Program-made: the position numbers and the translations under genes
The notes under the pieces: generated by a model
What the model was told of the DNA's origin: nothing
Database searches by the model: none
The model's input: only the letters and a program-made list of their open reading frames with translations
Shown here: one piece after another, positions 11,137 to 23,827 of the stretch
Numbering within the stretch: position 1 is the first letter of the stretch
Layout: each line of letters begins with the position of its first letter
Assembly (NCBI GenBank): GCA_033032865.1
Contig: JAWHQI010000049.1
Location: forward strand, 2,852,001-2,916,000
Direction of reading: 5' to 3'
DNA length: 64,000 nucleotides
Source of the DNA: Dactylorhiza incarnata
Taxonomy: Eukaryota; Streptophyta; Magnoliopsida; Asparagales; Orchidaceae

Positions 11137-12595
11137 CTATTGAATGAGAGATTTAGGTATCCAAAGAGGACCGGGTGTGGCGGTTCCTTTGGGTACCCAA
11201 ATATATCGTGTTTACTTTTGGGGAGATATGATTGAATGGGCCCTTTTGATTTGAGTTTGTGTTTCATCTTTAACTTTGGGCCGCCATTCAAACATTGGTT
11301 TAATATTATTTTTATTTGTCAAATTTTCATGATGATTTTGCAAAACATTATTTATAGGAAATTTGTTTATCTTTAAGTTTATGTTGGGAGAAAGATGATG
11401 TTGTAAATGATAATGATTTGGAATTTCATTTTCAAGCATTTGATATTTTTCATTTCCTTTGTTAGGCTTAGAAATATTATGATAATTCATATTTAACCTG
11501 CTTTTGGAATTTGCTTGAAATTGTTGATTTATGTGTTGAGAATTTTTCTTTATAATTTCCTTAAGCAAGTTGACTTTAGTTTCCAATTCATAATTCTTAA
11601 CTTTAAGACTATGTCTTGCTTTATTATAGGCTATTGTGCTGTTTTTAAGAGTGGATACAATAGACTCAATATGATTTTGATAATTGTTTCTAAATTCTTC
11701 AAATGTTTCATCCATCTCTTTAATTTCAATTTTATAGTCTTTACACTTAGCACAATCATTTTTCAAGGATGAATTTTCTAAACATAATCTTTCATTTTGT
11801 TCTTTTGTAGAAAGTAGTTCCTTTTCAAGTTCCTTGCATTTTTCTTTTAAATCATTAAATTCTATACAAGGTGTAATGTTTTCAACTAAGGAGCCATGGG
11901 TAGAACTAGATAAATTAGAATTTGATTCTTCATTAATTTTTGCCTTTAAATTTTTATTTTCTAAGCGCAAATGTTTATTATCATTTTTTAATTTCTTAAT
12001 TTTTTGCTTTTTAATTTGTAGCAATTGTAATGTAGAGATAGAAGTACAAAAATGGAATTTAATTTCCTTACATTGCTTTCGGGAGAGGCACGATATGAAC
12101 ATATAGTTTCTTTGACATCTTTTTGGCACTCCTCTTCCGAAGTTAGTATTTCTTCTTCTCTTCCATTTGATGTGTGCTCCATTGATCCATCCCGTGAGGA
12201 GCTTTCTTGAACTTTTGTGCAGGCTTGCATATTCTTCGGTTCTTGTGAATGTTCCATACCTATAGAAGGAGAATTATCAGTTCTTTCAAGAAAATTCCAA
12301 ATTTCATATGCGGTAGGTAAAGTATAAATTTGTTTAAAAATATTTTGGTCTAACGCATAAAATATACTATTAAATGATTTTGCATTTAAAACAATTTCAT
12401 TTCTAGTTAGTACGCTAGGTGGCTTTTCAATAGTAATATTCCAAACTTTTTCATCTAAGGCCTTAAGAAAATTTTTCATTAGTATTTTCCACCCTTTATA
12501 ATTTTTGCCCATAAATAAAGGTGGTGATAATACTTTTTCATTTATATTAAAAATTTCCCCCTAGTAGAAGCGAGAGCATGATCAAGAGACGCCAT
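11137..12595 (-). pseudogene. Copia-type Gag of Cop-1 (copy 1), broken
   Basis: Minus strand from ATG 12595 to TAG 11137. The N-terminal part has the Y-K-G-W-K..L-M-K motif followed by A-K-S-F-N-S-I-F..A-Y-E-I-W-N-F-L, the pattern of the UBN2/DUF4219 Gag domain of plant copia elements. A long Lys/Glu/Asn-rich coiled coil follows (about 11500-12050), then the W-V-P-K-G-T..G-P-L-W-I-P-K motif near the C-terminus. At least two frame breaks (near 12540 and 12050) and a stop before the W-V-P-K motif inactivate it. No CCHC knuckle is seen. Protease, integrase and reverse transcriptase do not follow. Confidence 0.7.
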
Positions 12596-12630
12596 TATTC
12601 TTGGTTGTTAAGCTGATTTGGAATAACCTA

Positions 12631-12642
12631 GCTCTGATATCA
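12631..12642 (-). other. Primer-binding site of Cop-1
   Basis: The minus strand reads TGATATCAGAGC, one base from the tRNA-iMet site TGGTATCAGAGC, two bases from the LTR end at 12645. Confidence 0.75.
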
Positions 12643-12644
12643 CT

Positions 12645-13022
12645 TGTTGGATCTATAGGCGCCCTTAGAGGGGGGGGGGGGGGGGTGAATAAGGGTTTTA
12701 AACTTTTTCTGATTATTAAAGAAAATAATTCTCCGTTGCTACCGCCAGCGGTAGTGTTACCGCTCAACGTTAGTGATAGAGAAAATACGTTTAGGTTAAA
12801 ACAATGAAAATCAGAGGGCACGAATCAGAGATGAAGAAATAAACATATTTTCAGTAATATTAATTTGAAACAGTTATGATTACAAAACTTTTCCCAATGA
12901 CGCTTGGAAAGAGGCGACCAATGAAAACTCTTTTGGTTTTCTATACCGACCCTTCTCCCAAGGACCGGTTGGCTTTAGCCTATCTCTTCCCAGATAAGGC
13001 CTCAAGCCACTCTAGCCCTTCC
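12645..13022 (-). repeat. Cop-1 LTR, left part (copy 1)
   Basis: It begins TGTTGGATC with a run of 16 G about 20 bases in, as in all copia LTRs of this window. It is split at 13022 by Cop-2; the bases CTTCC (13018-13022) reappear as CTTGC at 21042-21046. The same sequence without the insertion is found near 24870 in copy 2. Confidence 0.85.
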
Positions 13023-14317
13023 TGTTGGATCAGTAAGCGCCCTTAGAGGGGGGGGGGGGGGGGGTGAATAAGGGTTTTAAAAACTTATATTATATTTTGA
13101 AATACTTGTTTATGATCAGAGATCAAAATAGTGATTTTGAATAAAGATATAAATTGTTTTATAATAAAGGAGAACATAATAAACAATTTAGAGAAATGAA
13201 GAACAAATCAATTTTATTACACAAAGAGAGACATGATTATTATTAATAAAATTGATTACAAAATTTTGATTTTATTGACGCTAGAAATCAAAGCGAAATA
13301 TGAAAGACACTTTTTGTTTTCTATACCGACTCGTATCCCCACGAACCGGTTGGCTTTAGCTGATCCTTCCCCGGATATGGCCTCAAGCCGCTCTAGCCAA
13401 CTCTTCCCCGGATATGGCCTCGAGCACCCCCTAGACCTTCACCTGATACCTAGTCGCCAACACGAGGCGAATTTCTGCCCTAAGTCCTACCCAGACCTAG
13501 TCGCAAACACGAGGTGAGTTTACTACACGATTACAAGTGAAGATGTGAAATAAAAAGACAATAATATAAAAACTCTATCTATGTGGATCTCTTGGAGAAG
13601 TAGACAAAGACTCGTAGAGTATGATCGTAGTCGATGCGGTCTTTCATCATGATGATGACGCATGTTGAAATCTTCTCCACGGATCTCCTTAAGCCTTCAT
13701 GGATTTGTGGTAGTATCTCTCTGAACCTTCCTCTCTATGCTGTGGCACGATGCTTTGGAATTTGGTATCTCTAGAGGATGATGAAGACGGAGCCAATGGG
13801 TCCTTTTTATAGCCTTGGAGCTAGCGCTTGCACTAGTTCTACCGCCGACGCTATCCCATTTTAGGACATATTCTGCGCGACAGAATCTTCAATATGAGGA
13901 AACAATTCTCTCTTGCCTTCTGTGCTTCGCGCTACCACCTGCGCTATCGAATACCGCTAGGTGCTATCTCCTTCTATAAGTACTCCTGGAATTTTCGCTT
14001 AAGCATTCTTTTCGTCGATCGAAATTTCGTCGAACGCAGCTAACAGTTCATCGAGCGAATTTTCGTCGAATGCAGTGATGAGCATTTCGTCGAGCACCAC
14101 TTACAGTTCGTAGAGCGAAAGCTAGCGTCTGCGCTAGGACTACCGCCGGCGCTAGTAGGAGTGTTGGATTTGATGGCTCAACTTTGGGGGAAACCATCTT
14201 ATGTAATCCTTGAGTCATGTGGACTATGTTATCCTGCACACTTAAACACACAAGATCAAATACACATAGGATTTGTTATTCTCAAACCTAGGAGATGCAG
14301 AAGACCATGTTCCAACA
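13023..14317 (-). repeat. 3' LTR of Cop-2
   Basis: TG..CA ends with a G17 tract near the left edge. The minus-strand TATA box (TATAAAAA) is at 13804-13811. Upstream of it (13821-14160) lie GCGCTAG/TACCGCC motifs and TTCGTCGA motifs. Confidence 0.9.
13804..13811 (-). promoter_or_regulatory. TATA box in the Cop-2 3' LTR
   Basis: TATAAAAA on the minus strand; the matching box in the other LTR is at 20528-20535. The first GCTAGCGC motif lies about 10 bases upstream in the sense of transcription. Confidence 0.6.
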
Positions 14318-14345
14318 AACTCCACCTTTTTATAATAACAAATCC
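14269..14345 (-). other. Inverted repeat bracketing the Cop-2 polypurine/LTR junction
   Basis: GGATTTGTTATT (14269-14280, inside the LTR) is the exact reverse complement of AATAACAAATCC (14334-14345, internal region). The 53 bases between hold the LTR end and polypurine tract. The same arms occur in Cop-5 (twice) and Cop-8. Confidence 0.8.
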
Positions 14346-17300
14346 ATTAATGATAAATCAGAGCATTAATATATAAGCATGATGAAACTTACTTGTTTGT
14401 GTGTGAGAGTGATGACTTAGGATAATTATCGATTTTAGCATTTAGAATTGCTCCCCCTAAATACATGCTCCCCCTAAGTGAATGCTCCCCTAATATGTAA
14501 GGTATCATCTTTATTAAGAATGTTAGTTTTCTATTTTGATAGCATATTATATTTATCATGTTAGTTCTCCCCCTTTTGTTATTAGCAAAAGTGGGTAAGG
14601 AGGCAAAACACAGAAAAGTTTTGATAATAAGATAAAGGCATGATCGAGCTTTTAGAGAGAGAGAATAATAAAGAGTTTTAGAATAATTTTTATAGAGATA
14701 GATCAGAGTTTTTAGCTTAAAGATGAACAATATAACATTTGCCAAGTAATCATATTATAATGTTAGTTTTCTCCTTTATATAAGAGTTTTAAGCATAAAA
14801 AGTAATGATTTCAGAATAACCAATCTACCCAGACAATATATCTACACCCTAGCCCCGTACTAAGTGATGGATGGGCATGAGGAGCTACAAACATGCCGTA
14901 TGTTGGGGTTTTAGTCCCATATACAAACACTAGAAAAAACTCAACCTAGCACTCTTTCCCCGGTTAAGGACAAGACATGACTAGAGATAAGGTTATCTAA
15001 TGTCTACAACCCTACGCCCCCGCTATTGTGAGAAATGAAGTCATGGATAGTAATTATTGGAAACATTTAAGCGTTTAAAATCAAATTATACTTTCATAGC
15101 CAATGGGTTTTAATATTTGAATTTTACAAAGAAAAGTTCACATATCTAATCCATTAATGAATCAGAGTTGTAGTATTACAATATTTTCATAGAAATAAAT
15201 CAGAGTTTTTAGCAAAAAAAATATTCATGTTTAGAGTAACCAATATAAAGTTTATCATGCAAGTCTACCACTTGTTGAAAGAAAGGAATGTTAAGATTCA
15301 AGTGAGGATGCACACAAAATAAAAGACTTTAAATAAGCATGAAAGTGCAAGGTAAAACAATTATATGGTTATGATGCGGAAGACTTATCGAAATACAAGA
15401 ACATCTTATTGTAATCAATGATGATCCATAAAAAGATATATGAGTTAAATTTCATAAAGAAGATGTTTTTGTAAATCACTGTTCAATTAAAATCTTTAAG
15501 TTTGACAATAAAGTAACCAAGCATGAAATAATGTTATCAAAAAAAGATTACTACAATGTTATTTTAATTCACAATTTCAAAACATACCAAACATTGTAGA
15601 AAGCATGCTAGGTTATCTATAGCATTTCATAAATAAAGAGTAGTATAGAATTAGCATTAAGATCCAATACTCATGAGAAGAAGTGTTATGGAAGATAATG
15701 ATGTGCACATAGGTGTATTTTGAGTATAGTAAACAAATGTTTTAATCAAAAATACAAGAGATATGTAAAGTAAAGAGCACAATAAAACAAAAATAATTTT
15801 ACTTACACACACTTCAATGCACAAACAAAAATGTACAACTACTAAGGTGTTTTGCACACACAATGCTCATTAAGACTACTCAGGGTGCAAAGTAGTGCTT
15901 GGGGTATCATATACTTTATTTTTAATGTTGAGACTCGTGATCCGGTGTACTTAAAAGTAAGTGGTTTTTATTTTGAGAGAAAGATTTGATTTGCACAAGA
16001 TTCTTTACTATTCTTTCCAAGGTGCTCAACCTCACAACGCTTATTCAGACTTATTAGGAGGTTCAATTAGTGCTTGGTGGAGTTATCTTTGTCACTTTAT
16101 TTTATGATTTTTGTTTTGTACAAAGTTCTCCGAATACACTTGTTTTGCAAACCAATATAATTTATGAAAAACATAACCACTTTTCTTAACTTTTAAAAGT
16201 GCAAATAAAGGAGTGTAGGTAAGATACTTGTGCAATTTTAATTCATTGTACTAATACACAACATACACAAGCATTCTTAGATTAAACACATATGTAGACA
16301 ATGCCAAAATAAGTGAGTGAATAAAGATCATTATAAAACATAAAACATTTACTCATACTTGGAGGCATGCTAAGCTTAGTTCTACACAACTTTTATAAGA
16401 CAATTGATGCACATATTACTAGATATATCAAAGCATGATAAAAACAATGTTCAAAGTAGTTTGAAAAGATAAATTGCAACATTATAGAAGTTCTAAATCA
16501 TAGATTAAATCATGCTTGATTTTCACAGGAAAAATCCATACAGTTTTTTTTCATAGTTTTAATGTTTTATATTTTTGTATTTGATTTTTGCATAAAAAAT
16601 AGACTTTAAACAAATGACAAAAAGGCAAAGCATATTTTGTTTGTAATTTGGCTTTTGTATTTTTGTATTTGATTTATGCATAAAAATAGACTTTAAACAA
16701 AAAAGCAAAACATATTTTTTGTAATTTGGCTTTTGTATTTTTGTATTTGATTTTTCAAAAATGAAATATAATCAGAAGTGCAAAAAGAAATAGTACATAT
16801 AGATTAATATATTTTTAAGAAATTTTCAGAATTTTAAAAATATAGAAAAACAGATAGGTGCACTAGCGCTGGCGTTAGCTCTAGCGCGGGAAACAGTACA
16901 CAATTTTTGATGATTTTGAAATTTTTATTTGTTGATCTTGATTAAGTGTCCCAATAGTAGTTTCATGCTGAAATATTCAGAATTTTAGGAGATGTCTAGA
17001 TAGTGCAAATTGCATGAAACATTAGCGATTTTGTATATGACTTTACCAAATAAATTTGCATGAGATGTATTATATTCTATCTCCATTTTAATTTTTCTAA
17101 GGCTTATATTTATCAATCTAATGTAGTTTGAAAATGATAGGAAATGTAAGCACGAGAAGACATGATTGAACAAATCAAATATGCATGATTTTAGTGATTA
17201 AAAATAATGTTCATGCATGAGAATATCGTGGATAAGCCCTAAATGAGAATACCCAGCCTGTATATCTTGGTAAACATATAAATCCTAACATAGACACAAA

Positions 17301-18239
17301 TATTCTTTAGGTGACAATGTTAGTATGATAAGTTGAGATTAGTGTTATACCAATGTTTGATTGTGTTTCAACTTAGAGACCTAGAATGAAGTGATGATTT
17401 TATTTGATTTGATATCAAGATGATTCAAAGGTCTAAACTTGATATAAATCACAATACACACATAATACACCAACCATGGTGTGTAATTATAATATCAATT
17501 GTCATCAATTAATATATCAATTATAATTCACATAATTGTGATAGAAATAATTGTTTTTAGAAGACTTTTGATATGACTTATGATACATGATGTTAGAGAA
17601 TTTTAGCAAAGGACATCAATAGATCATGATGGTGTTTGCGAATTCAATATTCATTATGACAGTAAATTCTTTTCAATACATTTTAGTGATTTTCTTTTAA
17701 TTATGAATTTTGAATATATATGTGATTTTTGATAGGTGAACAATAGTGATGGTTTAGATCATGTTTGACATCAAGGAGTGAACACAATATTGTTTTTTGT
17801 TGTGAACAAAGACAACCATATTGAAAGTTGAGCTATTATTTAGATCTTGAACTTTCTTTTAGATCATGTTATTTCACTAAAACACTTGTTGGTGAAGGCT
17901 AAAAAGCTTAATAGCCTAATGAATTGATTTAATATCTTATAGTAGATTTAGAATTTGATTTATATGAATAATAAAGATATTTATAGATATTGAATATGAG
18001 AGGGATAGATAGGTCATCAAAATTAGATATGACTTTTGAATTTTGATCAATTTGATTTTATAAACATATTAAGCTTTTAAGAGATAGGATCACATTTTCA
18101 ATACTATATAGGATGACCATGAGATGATAGTTCAAAAGGAAAACAACAAGAAAAATAAAAAGGACATTAAAGCACATCATGAAGTAGAAATTTGTATATC
18201 TTATTTTGAAAAGTTTCTACTTCATGCATTTGATGATAC
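14318..18239 (-). other. Non-coding internal region of Cop-2
   Basis: No ORF is credible here. Starting at the LTR, the minus strand has the polypurine tract and several further AGGGGGAG-like tracts (14448-14580), then a conserved GC-richer block (about 14835-15050) also present in Cop-5, the paired hairpins at 15842-16077, and a GCGCTGGCGTTAGC cluster with GCGCGGGAAACAGT at 16861-16897. Order and sequence are shared with Cop-5, so the region is conserved without coding. Confidence 0.75.
15842..16077 (-). other. Pair of hairpins with shared loop and different stems (Cop-2)
   Basis: Hairpin 1 (15842-15902) has inner stem TTGCAC/GTGCAA; hairpin 2 (16017-16077) has AACCTC/GAGGTT. Both are closed by C(C/T)AAG/CTTGG and enclose nearly the same loop (AATGCTCATTAAGACTACTC versus AACGCTTATTCAGACTTATT). 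Cop-5 has the same pair with the same inner stems. Confidence 0.7.
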
Positions 18240-19702
18240 CTAATGAATAAATGATTTAGGTATCCAAAGGGGACCATGTGGGATGGTTCCTTTGGGTACC
18301 CAAATATAGTGAGATGGCTTTTGGGGAGACAAGTACGAATGGACCCTTTCAAGTGGAGTTAATGTTTCATCTTTAATTTTGGGTCTCCACTCATACTTAG
18401 GTTTAATATTATAATTTTGTATTAAATTTCCATATTCATTAAATTTTGGCTTAAAATAATGATGACATTTGAAATCATTTTTCATAGGAAATTTTTGCAT
18501 ATTTGAATTTACTTTAGGAGATACATAATTTTGTAAATAATGCTGATTTTGATTTACAAATCCTTTCTGTTTCTTACTCCCATTATTAGACTTAGTTACG
18601 ATCTTCATATTCATATTCAACTTGCTTTTGGAGTTTGCTTGATATTGAGAATTTTTCTTTATGATTTCCTTAAGCAAGTTAATTTTAGTTTCTAATTTAT
18701 TGTTCTTAAGTTTCAAATTATGTCTAGCTTTATTATAAGCAATTGTGCTATTTTTAAGAGTAGAAACAATTGAATCAATATGGTATTGATATTTATTTCT
18801 GTATTCCTCAAATGTTTCATCCATCTCTTCAGTTTCAATTTTATAACTTTTGCATGTAGCACAATCACTTTTTAAAGATGAATTTTCTAAAGATAATTTT
18901 TCATTTTGTTCTTTTATAAAGAGAAGTTCCTTTTCAAGTTCCTTGCATTTTTTTCTTTTAATTCATTATATTCTACACAAGGTGTACTGTTTTCAACTAA
19001 GGAACCATGGATAGAATTAGATAAATTTGAATTTGATTGTTCATTAATTTTTGCCTTTAACTTTTTGTTTTCTAAGCGCAAATGTTCATTAGCATCTTTT
19101 AATTTCTTAACTTTGCGCTTTGTGGTTTGAAGCAATTGTAATGAAGAGATAGAAGTACAAAAAATGGGATTTGATTTCCTTACGTTGCTTTCGGGAGAGG
19201 CACGATTTGAACACATAGTTTCTTTGATGTCTTTTTGGCACTCCTCTTCCGAAGACAGTACTTCTCCTTCTCTTCCATTTGATGTGTGCTCCAATGATCC
19301 GTCATGAGAGGAGCATTCTTGAAGACTTGTGCAAGCTTGCATATTCTCCGGTTCTTGCGATTGTTCCATACCTGTAGAAGGAGAATCATACATTTCTTCA
19401 AGAAATTTCCATACTTTGCATGCACTAGAAAAACAGTATATTAATTTTGAAATTTCGTAGGATAAAGCACAGAAAATACTATTTAAAGCTTTTGCATTTA
19501 GATGACGTTCCTATTTATTTGATTCATCCGCTGGTCTAACTATTGCTATATCCCATGCATTGATATCTAAATTTTTAATAAACTTTTCCATTAGAAATTT
19601 CCACCCTTTATAATTTCTCCCGTCGAATAAAGGTGGTTTAAGGGATTTTTCTTCTTCATAAAAATTTACCCCACTAATAGAAGCGAGATCATGAGACGCC
19701 AT
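18240..19702 (-). pseudogene. Copia-type Gag of Cop-2, frameshifted
   Basis: The frame starts at ATG 19702 and ends at 18240. The N-terminus carries the R-N-Y-K-G-W-K..L-M-E pattern of the UBN2-type Gag domain, then a Ser/Glu-rich stretch, a Lys/Asn/Glu-rich coiled coil, and near the end W-V-P-K-G-T..L-W-I-P-K-S, typical of the Gag C-terminus before protease in copia elements. Frame breaks near 19510, 19420 and 18915 show it is dead. No zinc knuckle is seen. It lies just inside the primer-binding site and is followed by non-coding DNA rather than pol. Confidence 0.75.
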
Positions 19703-19738
19703 TATTCCTGGTTGTTAAGCCGATTGGAATAAAACCTA

Positions 19739-19750
19739 GCTTTGATACCA
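19739..19750 (-). other. Primer-binding site of Cop-2
   Basis: The minus strand reads TGGTATCAAAGC, one base off the tRNA-iMet site, two bases from the LTR end at 19753. Confidence 0.85.
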
Positions 19751-19752
19751 CT

Positions 19753-21041
19753 TGTTGGATCGGTAGGCGCCCTTAGAGGGGGGGGGGGTGAATAAGGGTT
19801 TTAAAAACTTATATTATATTTTGAAATACTTGCTTATGATAAGAGATCAAAATAGTGATTTTGAATAAAGATCTAAATTGTTTTATAATAAAGGAGAGGA
19901 TAATAAACAATTTAGAGAAATGAACAACAAATCAATTTTATTACACAAAGAGAGACATGATTATTATTAATAAAATTGATTACAAAATTTTGATTTCAAT
20001 GACGCTAGAAATCAAAGCGAAATATGAAAGACTCGTTTTGTTTTCTATACCGACTCGTATCCTCACGAACCGGTTGACTTTAGCCGATCCTTCCCCGGAT
20101 ATGGCCTCAAGCTACTCTAGCCAACCCTTCCCCGGATATGGCCTCGAGCACCCCCTAGACCTACACCCGAGACCTAGTCGCCAACACAAGGCAAATTTCT
20201 GCCCTATGTCCTACCCAGACCTAGTCGCCAACACGAGGCGAGTTTACTACACGATTACAATAGAAGATGTGAAAGAAAAAGACAATAATATAAAAACTCC
20301 CTCTATGTGGATCTCTTGGAGAAGTAGACGAAGACTCGTAGAGTATGATCGCAGTCGATGTGGTCTTTCGTCATGATGATGACGCGTGTTGAAATCTTCT
20401 CCACGGATCTCCTTAAGCCTTCATGGATTTGTGGGAGTATCTCTCTAAACCTTCTTCTCTATGTTGTGGCATGAAGCTCTGGAATTTGGTATCTCTAGAG
20501 GATGATGAAGACAGAGCCAAGGGGTCCTTTTTATAGCCTTGGAGCTAGCGCTTGCGCTAGTGCTACCGCCGGCGCTATCCCATTTTAGGACATATTCTGC
20601 GCGGCAGAATCTTTAATCTGAGGAAACGATTCTCTCTTGCCTTCTGTGCTCCGCGCTACCGCCTGCACTATCGGATGCCGCCAGGCGCTATCTCCTTCTA
20701 TAAGTACTCCCGGAATTTTCGCTTAAGCACTCTTTTCGTCGATCGAAATTTTGTCGAACGCAGCTAACAGTTCGTCGAGCAAATTTTCGTCAAACGTAGT
20801 GATGAGCATTTCGTCGAGCGCCGCATACAGTTCGTCGAGCGAAAGCTAGCGCCTGCGCTAGGACTACCGCCGGCGCTAGTATGAGTGTTGGATTTGATGG
20901 CTCAACTTTGGGGGCAACCTTCTTATGTAATCCTTGAGTCATGTGGACTATGTTATCCTGCACACTTAAACACACAAGATCAAATACACATAGTATTTGT
21001 TATTCTCAAACCTAGGAGATGCGGAAGACCATGTTCCAACA
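19753..21041 (-). repeat. 5' LTR of Cop-2
   Basis: It pairs with 13023-14317 and has the same order of G tract (11 G here), TATA box (20528-20535), GC-rich motifs (20545-20882) and TTCGTCGA motifs. Confidence 0.9.
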
Positions 21042-21580
21042 CTTGCCTCACTAGAAAGGCCTCGAGCACTCCCTAGATTTACACCCTAGACCTAGTCGCC
21101 AATGCGAGGCGAATTTCCCCTAGAACCCACAAGGCCCTAGTCGCCGTGTGGCAAATTCCTCTACAGAACAAAAGATATAAAGGTTACAATTTGAAAACTA
21201 AAACAAAACACAAATTAAAAACTCCCTCAAAAGAAGAACTTGATGTTGATGTAGATGCGATCAGATCGGTCTTCAAGTTCTTTGCGTTCACGAACGTTGA
21301 CGGAGTTCTTCGGGTTGCTTGGTGAAGGCTCTCACGAGTGCTCTAAATATGTGGCTTCAATTCGTTTTGTAACAACAAACATTAACGGAGGAAGCGCGCG
21401 TCTTTAAATAGAATTAGTTGTTACCGCCTGCGGTAGCACTATCGCCCCGCGGTAGCCACATTAGGCAATGATCCAGCACACGGATCGTGGCAGAATAGGC
21501 AACTTTTGAGTGCCAAACATTGAGCTCTGACTAGCGCGCCGCGGTAACGCTAACGCTCCGCGATAGCGAGACAACCTTCC
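21042..21580 (-). repeat. Cop-1 LTR, right part (copy 1), cut at the duplication junction
   Basis: It continues the LTR interrupted at 13022 and matches 24873-25410. It starts with the target-site copy CTTGC and stops where the Gyp-1 LTR sequence begins. Confidence 0.85.
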
Positions 21581-22754
21581 CTCTGGGTCGTCTTCCTGGC
21601 CTGTCTTTTTGATTAATTTCGCATGGTTCACGCACGATCGTGCGCACGACCGTGCGTGACCAAATTTCTGAACTTTTTGTATAAAAGCTACAGTTCTTGC
21701 CCTATTCTAGATTGACCTTCTTTCTCGCACCCAGAGCTCTAGTTCCGCGCCATTTTCGCCGCTCCATCACCGCCACCTTCGGGAGGAGCTCCGACTGCCA
21801 TTCTCTTGCAATTCTCAAGATGGAGCATCCTCTAGGCCTCCTCCATTGTTCGTGCACCTCCAAATTTCCATTTTGAGGGATTTTCTACTGCATATATGAA
21901 GTTCTCTGGTGAGATCGTGGCCAAAGAAGATTGACGGAGAAGACGGGTATAATAGAAGAAGGTGACAGTTCTTCCAGACCCCGGACGGCAGTTGGAGCCT
22001 GAGCTCGGACAAGGATTGACAACCCTAGATTCCGGCCGTGAACCTCCGATGAGTCTCCGTGCTTTGGTTGTAATCTAAACCTCCTTTACATTGTAGTGTG
22101 TTATTCCTTAATTATTTGGGTGTATGAACAATGTTTTCTAAACCTTATTTTGTCATTTAATATTTCATGTCTATGTGAAATTATTATGTGTGGCTTATGC
22201 AAGTGAGGAGCGCCCCATTACATCCTCCATCCCGTCGTCATGTTCGTGTGCCGCACTAGCTATTGCTAGTGGCGTGCTTGTCGACGAGGTGCTTGTGACC
22301 CTCATTCCGCCTACCTACTCGCCCATCCGCCTAGTGAAGTGTGGCATAGCGGCCCATGTAATCCATTCGCCTAATGAAGCATCGCGCTTAAGGCCTGCAC
22401 AACTCAATTCCGCTTGCCTACTCGTCCATCTGCCCTTGCGAAGCAGCGCGCTCAAGGCCTGCCTAGTCTCCATCCCGCCAAGCGAAGCATTGCATTGCGG
22501 CATTGCATATGAGTAGTTGTAGTATTTTCTCATTATTTCCACCAACCAAAACCCCCCGTTTCCGAAACCCATCCAACTTAAGCACTTCAATCTCAAGTCC
22601 TTCCTCAAAAGTAAACTCCACCTTACTGTGTTCCTTCGAGATTGATACTTAGGGATTCAATCCCACATTTTATATTACTTGAATGATCGGTACACTGCCG
22701 TTTCGTGCCGTAGTCTAGCTACCGCCTATAGCGGTGTGCGAGATTTGCGCATCA
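21581..22754 (+). repeat. Gyp-1 3' LTR fragment (duplicated copy)
   Basis: It matches 8889-10062. Many of the differences are C/T or G/A changes at CpG sites. TATA box at 21680-21686. Confidence 0.85.
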
Positions 22755-22980
22755 GGCTCCATCTCCACAACCTCCAGTTTGACGAGGTGGGTCAATGAGA
22801 GAGACCCAACGAGAACTACAGGAGCTAAAGGAGCAGGGAGCGGACATAAAATGGAAAGTGACACGAATGTCAAAAAAGATATCCGGTGTTGAGAAGATGA
22901 TACAGAAGATAATGGTGGCACTCAAGTTAACTCAGTCACCGGTTAGAGAGGAGAGTCCTGAGGAGGAGCAGCCTCGATGA
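22755..22980 (+). pseudogene. Antisense ORF tail (Cop-1, copy 2)
   Basis: A duplicate of 10063-10288 with a few substitutions. The frame and final TGA are kept. The N-terminal part is missing, as in copy 1. Confidence 0.55.
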
Positions 22981-23827
22981 TCGGTTCGTCGGAAACGATG
23001 TGGAGGTGATGAAGGGGAGAGCAGCAGTATGGGAGCTGGAGAATGAATAATTTGTTTTTATTTTTGTAATAATACAGGTTTCAGAGACAGCAAGACAAAC
23101 ATTTGTTACTATCGCGCAGCGATAGTTCTAGCACTGGCGTTAGTACCAGCGTACTATCTGTGTTCATATTTTTCATTTTGGACTAATTTCTTGCTTATTT
23201 TAAGTGTTATTTTATGCTTATCGTTCTGAAGTAGTTTACAGATATCCTGTATGGTTATGAATTTTTCTCACTTCATAGTTTGATAATTATTTTTATTTGT
23301 CTTGGCATTATCATGTGAAAAGTTAAATTCTTTGATTTCAATTTTTTTCAGCCAATTATACAGGATTATTTTAATTTTGGTTAAGCATGATAGGGGCAAA
23401 CAAATTACGCAAGTATATTAAATAAATAAGCAAAACTTGCGCATTTTATAAATTTAGCCTAATACCCCTAAAACACCTTTCAAATCCGTTTTGACACTTA
23501 TTTCATTTAGTCTTAATAATATCATATGACAAATTTAGTTTTTCAAATTTTATAAGACTTTTAGGAAATGGATTTAGAAGGATAAAAATAAAAGATTATT
23601 AGATCACTTGAAAATAATATGACTTTTTATTCAATTGTGTTCAATTTGATTTATTAATGAATTTAGGTTTAATATGTGAAAATCATATCACAAGTTATAT
23701 AAAGTGATCTTATCATGATGGCACAAAGAAATAAAAGCAAAAATAAAAAGGAAATAACGCACATCATGATGTAGAGAATTGATATTTCATTTTTAATTGA
23801 TTTCTACTTCATGCAAATGATAGGATA
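22981..23827. other. Cop-1 spacer (copy 2)
   Basis: Nearly identical to 10289-11136. It contains the GC-rich motif cluster at 23106-23155 and otherwise AT-rich DNA without ORFs. Confidence 0.7.

Larger units (their letters stand above)
13023..21041 (-). mobile_element. Cop-2: complete gag-only copia-like element nested in a Cop-1 LTR
   Basis: LTRs 13023-14317 and 19753-21041 (~1.29 kb, TGTTGG..CCAACA) flank a 5.4-kb internal region. The target-site duplication is CTTCC/CTTGC, and the empty site is preserved in copy 2 of the surrounding duplication. On the minus strand the order is LTR, tRNA-iMet-like primer site, broken gag, ~3.9 kb of AT-rich non-coding DNA, polypurine tract, LTR. There is no pol, so the element is of the gag-only non-autonomous type. 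It inserted after the 4.7-kb duplication formed. Confidence 0.92.
8889..21580. repeat. Segmental tandem duplication, copy 1 (interrupted by Cop-2)
   Basis: Without Cop-2 (13023-21041 plus one target-site copy), this ~4.7-kb unit contains part of the Gyp-1 3' LTR, the tail of the antisense ORF, the Cop-1 internal region and part of the Cop-1 LTR. It reappears directly downstream at 21581-25410. The junction joins the inside of the Cop-1 LTR to the inside of the Gyp-1 LTR with only ~4 bases in common (TCTG), so LTR-LTR recombination does not explain it. Confidence 0.85.

Noticed and set aside
12670..12686. Long G-runs taken as pure assembly artefacts
   Set aside because: They recur at the same place in eight LTR edges of different families, so the run itself is real; only exact lengths are uncertain.
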